From contig JAUVYQ010000090.1 of the NCBI GenBank assembly GCA_030603035.1, forward strand, positions 1 to 10,401: DNA of 10,401 nt, read 5' to 3'. This DNA is from Phycisphaerae bacterium (lineage in GTDB: Bacteria; Planctomycetota; Phycisphaerae; Sedimentisphaerales; SG8-4). Under the pieces are notes generated by a model that was given only the letters and a program-made list of their open reading frames with translations, ran no database searches and was not told where the DNA came from. Positions 6,451 through 10,401 of the stretch are shown piece by piece; position 1 is the first letter of the stretch; each line of letters starts with the position of its first letter. The position numbers and the translations under genes were made by a program.

Positions 6451-7272
6451 ATGAAAAAAGCTGTTGAAGAAGATAATAACGTCAACGATGAAAATGTAGT
6501 CGAGTCGGATTTCTTATATAAGTATGGTAAGTTTGATAAATACACGGAGAAAATTTTCACTCATAACGAGATCTATTTCTCCTCGCCCGATGATTTCAAC
6601 GATCCATTTGATTCAAAACCATGCTACATCTATGAGGGTAACGAGCAACAAATAGATAATTACCTTTTTGAACTTTACAGGAATGAATATCCCGGACAAA
6701 GCAAAGAAGAAATATTAGCGTTTGTGAAAAGGGAAATTATAACAAAAGAAAAAGGAAGAATTATCTTGAAGAAGACATTAGAAATATCCAGAGAGCTAAT
6801 GAGAAAAAAGTTTAGTGTCTGTTGCTTTTCTGAGAAAAGAGATAATATCCTGATGTGGGCACATTATGCGAAACAACACACTGGATTTTGTTTAGAGTTT
6901 GACACAGATACTGATTTTTTTAGACCAATTGCTCGTTCTATTAAGGTCGAATATGACGCGATTTTACCAGAATTAAATTTAAAGCAACTGCCTAATTATC
7001 AAAATAGAGAATTAGTCATGAAGTTCTTGACAAAAGCTAATGATTGGAAATACGAACAAGAGTGGAGGATCGTGGATCACAAGAAGGGCCCAGGGATTCA
7101 GAATTTCCCTCAAGACGCGCTAAGTGGAGTTATACTTGGCTGTCGAATATGTCAAAAAAATAAACAAAATGTATTTAGATGGTGTAGTAAGCGCAAGCAC
7201 CCGCCTACACTTTATGAGGCAAGAGAAAAACAAAAGGAATTTGGATTAGATATTGTTACAATTGACTATTGA
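6451..7272 (+). CDS. DUF2971 domain protein
   Basis: A 273-residue cytoplasmic protein. DUF2971 (PF11185) features appear in order: FLYKYGKFD (21-29), IYFSSPDDFNDPFDS (41-55), CCFSEKRDNILMWAHYAKQH (124-143) followed by TGFCLEF, and WKYEQEWRIV (199-208), ending with CRICQKNK and a Lys/Arg-rich C-terminal part. The near-invariant NDPFD, MWxHY and EWR residues are intact, suggesting a functional protein; the family has no established activity. The start is ATG 6451 with AAAAGGA (6437-6443) upstream; an in-frame TTG at 6397 would add a low-complexity Gly/Cys stretch and is unlikely. The gene is clearly richer in A/T than the genes to its left, which, with the repeats on both sides, suggests horizontal acquisition. 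DUF2971 genes are often seen in accessory regions. Confidence 0.88.
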   Translation: MKKAVEEDNNVNDENVVESDFLYKYGKFDKYTEKIFTHNEIYFSSPDDFNDPFDSKPCYIYEGNEQQIDNYLFELYRNEYPGQSKEEILAFVKREIITKEKGRIILKKTLEISRELMRKKFSVCCFSEKRDNILMWAHYAKQHTGFCLEFDTDTDFFRPIARSIKVEYDAILPELNLKQLPNYQNRELVMKFLTKANDWKYEQEWRIVDHKKGPGIQNFPQDALSGVILGCRICQKNKQNVFRWCSKRKHPPTLYEAREKQKEFGLDIVTIDY

Positions 7273-7293
7273 TTATTTTTTCTGCGTCCTCTG

Positions 7294-7344
7294 GGGGAAT
7301 TAAAGGTGTCCGGTACATTTTTTCTGGGGAATTAAAGGTGTCCG
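7294..7344. repeat. Two direct copies of GGGGAATTAAAGGTGTCCG
   Basis: Exact 19-bp copies at 7294-7312 and 7326-7344, 32 bp apart, each preceded by TCTG. The word GGTGTCCGGTACATTTTT between them resembles REP-like sequences I recall near REP-associated tyrosine transposases, but no transposase gene is present here. Confidence 0.75.
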
Positions 7345-7348
7345 CCTG

Positions 7349-7371
7349 CACCCTCAGGTGGTACTTTTTTT
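7349..7371 (+). terminator. Terminator candidate after the DUF2971 gene
   Basis: CACC (7349-7352), loop CTCA, GGTG (7357-7360), then four bases and a run of seven T (7365-7371), 76 bases downstream of the DUF2971 stop codon. The stem is short, so this is a weak call. Confidence 0.35.
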
Positions 7372-7391
7372 CCCTGTTCCATGAGCACTTG

Positions 7392-7406
7392 TCCGCCTCT
7401 GGCGGA
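7392..7406. repeat. Hairpin TCCGCC-TCT-GGCGGA
   Basis: Perfect six-pair stem with a three-base loop. Two similar GC-rich short hairpins occur at 7921-7934 and 8487-8500, so this appears to be a dispersed palindromic motif. Confidence 0.55.
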
Positions 7407-7430
7407 TCCTCTTCCCCTGATGTCCGGCAA

Positions 7431-7483
7431 CCTGATACTCTGATATCCTGATATCCACATCCTGATACCCTGTTTACCTGATA
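7431..7483. repeat. Four copies of CCTGATA
   Basis: CCTGATA starts at 7431, 7447, 7461 and 7477, spaced 14 to 16 bp, in an otherwise degenerate stretch rich in TGATA words. Non-coding. Confidence 0.6.
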
Positions 7484-7490
7484 AACTTTT

Positions 7491-7660
7491 TTCTCTCTGT
7501 GTCCTCTGAGTGCTCTGTGGCTATATTCTTTTGTGACTTTTGTGCCTTCCCTCGACTTCGCTCGGGATGGTGAGCCTGTCGAACCACTTCGTGGCTAAAC
7601 AAAATCCGTGTCAATCCTGTTAATCCTGTCTAATAAATTCGTGTCAATCCGTGTCTAACT
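7491..7660. repeat. Patchwork of short interspersed repeats
   Basis: Contains TGTGTCCTCTGAGTGCTCTG (7497-7516), the CCCTCGACTTCGCTCGGG / GAGCCTGTCGAACCA element (7549-7586) with CCAC-TTC-GTGG hairpin (7584-7594), and two copies of CGTGTCAATCC (7607-7617 and 7640-7650) around AATCCTGTTAATCCTGTC-type words. I recall each as a dispersed repeat in environmental genomes. No open frame of interest on either strand. Confidence 0.6.
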
Positions 7661-7672
7661 TTCCTTTTCTTT

Positions 7673-7704
7673 AACTCGCAACCCGTAACTCGCAACCCGT
7701 AACT
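7673..7704. repeat. Tandem 14-bp repeat AACTCGCAACCCGT
   Basis: Two exact copies (7673-7686, 7687-7700) plus AACT. Each 14-mer is two related heptamers, AACTCGC and AACCCGT, so the underlying unit is 7 bp, like the repeat inside the permease gene at 2845-2879. Confidence 0.75.
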
Positions 7705-7724
7705 TTCTGTGGCCAATTTTCTTG

Positions 7725-7752
7725 TTGACTTTTCTTTGAAATTTGGTATAAT
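7725..7752 (+). promoter_or_regulatory. Strong sigma-70-type promoter
   Basis: TTGACT (7725-7730), 16 bp, and a perfect TATAAT (7747-7752). It is the best promoter in the window. Predicted transcription start is about 7759, exactly at the first of a series of hairpins, and no protein gene of normal kind follows. Confidence 0.75.
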
Positions 7753-7758
7753 ACAAAC

Positions 7759-7937
7759 CGCCATAGAGATGGCAGGTATTTAGCGGAGAACCGCACGTCT
7801 TGGTATCAGCAGATACACGTCAAAAATCATCGTTAGTAAATAGTCTTGGAGCGAATATTTACGTGCCTATAAGGCACCTTAGGGGAATTACCAATCATGA
7901 GCATCGAGAATCCAACTTTACCCGCCACGGCGGGTTT
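7759..7937 (+). ncRNA. Candidate structured non-coding RNA, five hairpins
   Basis: Downstream of the promoter five stem-loops follow one another: GCCAT/ATGGC (7760-7764/7769-7773, loop AGAG); GCGG/CCGC (7783-7786/7791-7794, loop AGAA); GTATC/GATAC (7803-7807/7812-7816, loop AGCA), enclosed by ACGT/ACGT (7795-7798/7817-7820); GTAAATA/TATTTAC (7836-7842/7856-7862); GTGCC/GGCAC (7863-7867/7873-7877). An ACCCGC/GCGGGT hairpin with TTTA ends the unit. All stems are perfect. I do not recognise the RNA: it is not tmRNA, SRP, RNase P, or a riboswitch whose core I know. AGGGG (7881-7885) before ATG 7897 could be a ribosome binding site for a 63-codon frame, but that frame runs through the terminal hairpin and the repeats and looks non-coding. 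Boundaries are approximate. Confidence 0.5.
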
Positions 7938-7938
7938 A
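7920..7938 (+). terminator. Terminator-like GC hairpin
   Basis: ACCCGC (7920-7925), loop CACG, GCGGGT (7930-7935), continuing TTAG; the T-run is short (GGGTTTAG). Its position about 160 nt after the predicted start would give an RNA near 180 nt. It also belongs to the dispersed CCCGCC/GGCGGG hairpin type. CACTTTAG words follow twice (7942-7949, 7951-7958). Confidence 0.4.
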
Positions 7939-7978
7939 GTTCACTTTAGGCACTTTAGCTCACTCTTCACTAACTTGC

Positions 7979-7996
7979 CCTCTACACTTGTAGAGG
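7979..7996. repeat. Perfect hairpin CCTCTAC-ACTT-GTAGAGG
   Basis: Seven-pair stem with a four-base loop between the RNA candidate and the 101-bp array. A TTTTT run follows only 20 bases later (8016-8020), so it may be a second, imperfect terminator. Confidence 0.5.
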
Positions 7997-8018
7997 ACTC
8001 TCTACAAATCACACCTTT

Positions 8019-8345
8019 TTATGCAAAACGAACCCAATTTCCTGGAAAGTCAAGTGAATGTAACCTCTTTAATAACAGTGGATTATGAAAATAAATCCAA
8101 TTGGACACTTGGTGAAAACGAACCCAAAACGAACCCAATTTGCCAGAGGGTAAAATTGATGCAAAGTGTGTAGTTACAAAGGATTATGAAGAAAAATGCG
8201 GATAAGGGCTATGAAAAAACAAAGCCAAAACAAAGCCAATTTGCTAAATGCTCAAATGAACATAAGTTCTGTTTTAACAAAGGATTATGAAAGAAATGAC
8301 ATTTTCGCAGTCCCGGAAAACAAAGCCAATTCAAACCCAATCCCT
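8019..8345. repeat. Tandem array with exact 101-bp period (about 3.2 units)
   Basis: The AACCCAATTT/AAGCCAATTT box (with its preceding base) starts at 8030, 8131, 8232 and, as AAACCCAATCC, at 8333; the GGATTATGA box starts at 8080, 8181 and 8282. Every interval is exactly 101 bp. Between boxes are weaker conserved blocks (around GAATGTAA and ATAACA/TTACAA) and a variable stretch of about 23 bp after GGATTATGA. Each unit can be read as a protein-like phrase of the type TKDYE ... NKPKTNP, but GATTATGAA begins in three different frames (8081, 8182, 8283), so it is not one coding sequence. I recall similar phrases in short hypothetical proteins of planctomycete assemblies, probably called from such repeats. 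Confidence 0.8.
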
Positions 8346-8522
8346 CCGCCCCCGTTTTTACCCCAAAAATCAACATTGCCCCCGAAAAACAACCTCAAAA
8401 AACCCTATTTCCCGCTAAACCACGATAATTTTAGTCCCAATTTTGTTAATCCGCTTCTAATAAATTCCTCAGGATTCGGGCCAATCTCCCGCAGGCGGGA
8501 ATCATCTACTACCATAAGCTGC
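8346..8522. other. Gene-free stretch with C-rich/A-rich tail and palindrome
   Basis: After the array the plus strand is C/A-rich with few G up to about 8460, with no convincing gene. TCCCGC-AG-GCGGGA (8487-8500) is a perfect palindrome 23 bases beyond the stop codon of the minus-strand radical SAM gene and may act as its terminator, although no T-run follows on that strand. Confidence 0.4.
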
Positions 8523-9968
8523 TTAGTCGCAGCGAAGCTTACGCAGTATATCCCAATATGCCCCGCGTGCACCTTTGCCGATTGCTTCTACAATTTCGGT
8601 ATTATCATTGTAATTGTGGTCGGTGGACTGGCTGCCTTCAGCAGCTTCCGGGGCTATTTCCGGCATCGGCTCAAAGAATCTTTCATCTGCCGAAATTATA
8701 TCCTTGATAATCCTGGCCGGCTGCTCACCGAGGGCTTCAGATATATAGAAAGTTGGTTTGAAGAAATCCACCGGCCCTTCGTACTTTCGGTGAATGTTCG
8801 GGTTCGTCTCCGCTGGGCCTTCGTCTGCCACTATTCGGGCCATTTCGGTGCCGGGGTAGATTCTTATACCGAGCGGAGCCCCCGCGCAATCGGGGTCAAT
8901 TTGTTTAATGAAATCTATTGTCTCTGCGACCGTTTCCGGCGTTTCACCCGGCCCGCCAAACAGCAGGTCTATCATAACTGTTGTGCCGTTAGCACGGCAC
9001 AAACGAACCGCCGAGGCAAGGTCTTCTTTAGTATGCCGCTGGCGATAGGTCTTGAGAATCGATGGGCACGCAGAGTCACCGGTAAAGTCGATACCGACAC
9101 AGCCCGCTTTGCTCATAGCTCCGGCAAGCTCCGCATCGAAAGGCACCACAGCCATATATGTGTACCAGCTGACCTTTTTCGCAAATGAGCGGCGACTGAA
9201 CTCTTCGCAGACCGCATAGGCGTGGCTTTGAGAGATGTTAAACTCAGAGTCACACAAATGCAATACTTCTATTCCCTTCTCTATGAGGGACTGGACCTCA
9301 TCGGCGACTTCCGATGGGTCTCGCAGCCTGATTGCCGCACCCTTAGCCAGCGGGTCGGCACAATACAGGCACCGGCGGTTACAGCCCCGTTTGGTCTCCA
9401 CACCACACTGCCCTCCTTTTTTGATGTAAGCGAGGTTATCAATCGCATCACGTTCGGTGGGCAAAGAAAGCGGTGCGGGCCACGCTGGTCGGTTGCTGTG
9501 AATAACTCCGTCGCGCCGCCGGACTAATCCATCTATGCGTTCAAGATGTTCCGGACGCCGCAGTTGATTAAGGAGTGAAACTATTGCCTGCTCTCCGTCG
9601 CCTCGAATCCCAAAATCAGCGCCGGTATATTCGACGATTCGCTCGGCAAAAATGGAAAAGCCCACGCCGCCAATTACAATTGGTGCATCCGTCATACTTC
9701 GTATCGTACGGATAGTCTCAGTTAGGGCGGGGACGAACCACCGGGCGCTTGGCCAGAAAGAATCGTCCACATTGCGAAACGAGACACCCACCAATTGCGG
9801 GCTGTGTGTAGCGAAATAGCCCTTGAGAGTCTTTGACGGGTCATCAGCAAGACATAAATCAACTACGTCTGCCTGGTTCCCGGCTGCTCTGACGGCTCCC
9901 GCGATATAGTCCAGCCCAACAGGGCCTATGGGAGGGACCATCACATTTGTGTTTATCAGCGTTAACAT
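8523..9968 (-). CDS. B12-binding-domain radical SAM enzyme
   Basis: A 481-residue protein. Residues 1-150 form a cobalamin-binding-like alpha/beta domain (GPVGLDYIAGAVRAAG, LVGVSFRN, PIVIGGVGFS, DFGIRGDGEQ). It lacks the DxHxxG motif, so any cobalamin would be bound without the usual histidine ligand. The radical SAM core follows: ETKRGCNRRCLYC supplies the CxxxCxxC cluster ligands Cys196, Cys200 and Cys203. LLFGGPGETPETV is the later-barrel motif, with GIRIYPGTEMA near the barrel end. The C-terminal 100 residues hold an acidic linker (PMPEIAPEAAEGSQ) and end in GAYWDILRKLR. The substrate cannot be deduced; the class includes methyltransferases and ring-forming enzymes. ATG 9968 is preferred over TTG 9971, since AGG lies just before it. 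On the minus strand behind tatC, but separated by 189 bases. The long plus-strand frames opposite are shadows. Confidence 0.92.
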   Translation of the reverse strand: MLTLINTNVMVPPIGPVGLDYIAGAVRAAGNQADVVDLCLADDPSKTLKGYFATHSPQLVGVSFRNVDDSFWPSARWFVPALTETIRTIRSMTDAPIVIGGVGFSIFAERIVEYTGADFGIRGDGEQAIVSLLNQLRRPEHLERIDGLVRRRDGVIHSNRPAWPAPLSLPTERDAIDNLAYIKKGGQCGVETKRGCNRRCLYCADPLAKGAAIRLRDPSEVADEVQSLIEKGIEVLHLCDSEFNISQSHAYAVCEEFSRRSFAKKVSWYTYMAVVPFDAELAGAMSKAGCVGIDFTGDSACPSILKTYRQRHTKEDLASAVRLCRANGTTVMIDLLFGGPGETPETVAETIDFIKQIDPDCAGAPLGIRIYPGTEMARIVADEGPAETNPNIHRKYEGPVDFFKPTFYISEALGEQPARIIKDIISADERFFEPMPEIAPEAAEGSQSTDHNYNDNTEIVEAIGKGARGAYWDILRKLRCD

Positions 9969-9977
9969 CAACCTGCC

Positions 9978-10006
9978 ATAGTACCTGCATCGGCAAAATC
10001 GTTCAA
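9978..10006 (-). promoter_or_regulatory. Candidate promoter of the radical SAM gene
   Basis: On the minus strand TTGAAC (10001-10006), 17 bp, TACTAT (9978-9983). The start of transcription would fall about 9969-9972, at or a few bases before ATG 9968, implying a leaderless or nearly leaderless mRNA. Confidence 0.35.
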
Positions 10007-10065
10007 GATTTATGCTGAATGCCTAATTTGCTCCGACAAAACGTGCAGTGTTACCGCCTGCATAG

Positions 10066-10117
10066 ATGCAAATGTCTAAAGTAGGGGCGGTTCGCGAACC
10101 GCCCCTACCATTTGCAT
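10066..10117. repeat. Long palindromic element
   Basis: 10081-10108 is a perfect 28-bp palindrome: GTAGGGGCGGTTCG followed by its complement CGAACCGCCCCTAC. It is flanked by a second pairing, ATGCAAATG (10066-10074) with CATTTGCAT (10109-10117), with six unpaired bases on the left only. It could fold into a cruciform or a very stable RNA hairpin. It lies 40 bases past the tatC stop codon and may end that transcript. I recall GGGGCGGTTCGCGAACCGCC-type palindromes as dispersed repeats in several phyla. The rest of 9969-10157 holds no gene. Confidence 0.85.
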
Positions 10118-10157
10118 TGAGGTTATTAGAGAAGACGGCTAAACGCAAAAGAGCTTA

Positions 10158-10401
10158 TCACCGGTTGTTTTGCGATGTTTTCCTGCGGTCTGCAAAGTAA
10201 CTCAGCAGTATGCCTAATTCAAACAGCACATACAGCGGTACTGCCAGGGTTACCTGGGAGATTACGTCAGGCGGAGTGGCCATAGCTGCTACTACAAAGA
10301 TAGCCAGTATAACAAACTTCCGCGATTTGTTCAGCGCCTGGACTGAAACCAGGCCTGTCCTGTTCAAAAAGAAAATGGCCGTCGGCGTTTGAAAGGCCAA
10401 C
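10158..10401 (-). CDS. tatC: Sec-independent protein translocase subunit TatC (C-terminal fragment)
   Basis: The frame runs in from the right edge; about 81 residues are visible. LAFQTPTAIFFLNRTGLVSVQAL, then NKSRKFVILAIFVVAAMATPPDVISQ, then VPLYVLFELGILLSYF match the last helices of TatC, including the conserved ATPPDVISQ loop and the PLYxLFELGI helix. TatC is the inner-membrane receptor subunit of the twin-arginine pathway, which exports folded proteins together with TatA/TatB. The C-terminus (ADRRKTSQNNR) is short, basic and cytoplasmic, as usual. The TTG at 10398-10400 is an internal Leu codon, not a start. A palindromic element follows on the same strand, then the radical SAM gene. Confidence 0.95.
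   Translation of the reverse strand, partial: LAFQTPTAIFFLNRTGLVSVQALNKSRKFVILAIFVVAAMATPPDVISQVTLAVPLYVLFELGILLSYFADRRKTSQNNR

Noticed and set aside
7294..7344. Remnant of a transposase gene suggested by the REP-like words
   Set aside because: No translated frame nearby shows Y1 transposase motifs; only the short repeat itself is present.
7759..7937. RNA candidate as tmRNA, SRP RNA, RNase P RNA, 6S RNA or a tRNA
   Set aside because: None of the signature sequences of these RNAs is present, and the short independent hairpins do not fit their architecture.
7897..8088. 63-codon frame downstream of the strong promoter, with AGGGG before its ATG
   Set aside because: It reads through the GC terminator-like hairpin, the CACTTTAG repeats and the first unit of the 101-bp array, and its composition is not protein-like. 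A short leader peptide at its start remains possible.
8019..8345. The 101-bp array as a CRISPR array
   Set aside because: The conserved parts are spread as several boxes and have diverged between units; there is no constant repeat with unique spacers of regular size, and no cas gene.
8196..9188. 330-codon plus-strand frame
   Set aside because: Its first part is the translated 101-bp repeat (MKKQSQNKAN... TKDYE), and from 8523 on it lies antisense to the well-supported radical SAM gene.

Overview
The window looks like a piece of chromosome from an anaerobic, uncultured bacterium, most probably a member of the Planctomycetota (Phycisphaerae / Sedimentisphaerales-like). This rests on the style of the hypothetical proteins and, above all, on the many degenerate intergenic repeats (AAATTTGAAAT units, CGTGTCAATCC units, and 101-bp units with GGATTATGA and AACCCAATTT boxes). 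I recall such repeats from planctomycete assemblies but could not verify that here. No rRNA, tRNA, CRISPR array, integrase or intact transposase was seen.

Left part (1-5214, plus strand): the 3' end of an ACR3-type arsenite efflux permease, then a promoter-like site embedded in a perfect 10-bp inverted repeat. It is followed by a 573-aa protein of unknown function with a transglutaminase-like Cys/His/Asp pattern. Next come a small zinc-ribbon gene interrupted by a short A/T-rich repeat, a CSC-motif metal-efflux permease of the SO_0444/ArsP-like superfamily, an AAMDC/Mth938-like protein and a beta-CASP metallo-beta-lactamase-fold RNA-processing hydrolase. The last three are closely spaced and probably co-transcribed. 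Two metal or metalloid exporters lie on the same strand about 2 kb apart.

Middle part (5215-7272): repeats and a weak terminator, then three small or medium orphan genes on the plus strand: a BamE-like-fold candidate, a 69-aa hypothetical, and an A/T-rich DUF2971 protein. The leaders of the second and third genes resemble each other. This has the feel of an accessory islet.

Repeat region (7273-8522): about 1.25 kb with no convincing protein gene. It begins with a patchwork of short degenerate repeats. A textbook sigma-70 promoter (TTGACT, 16 bp, TATAAT) then drives what looks like a non-coding RNA of about 180 nt with five consecutive hairpins and a terminator-like GC hairpin. After it lies an array with an exact 101-bp period. 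Because 101 is not a multiple of three, its protein-like motif falls in all three reading frames in turn, so it is a DNA repeat and not a protein. The promoter, structured RNA and array together are the best candidate for something undescribed here.

Right part (8523-10401, minus strand): a B12-binding-fold radical SAM enzyme, a 52-nt palindromic element, and the C-terminal part of the twin-arginine translocase subunit TatC, which runs off the window.
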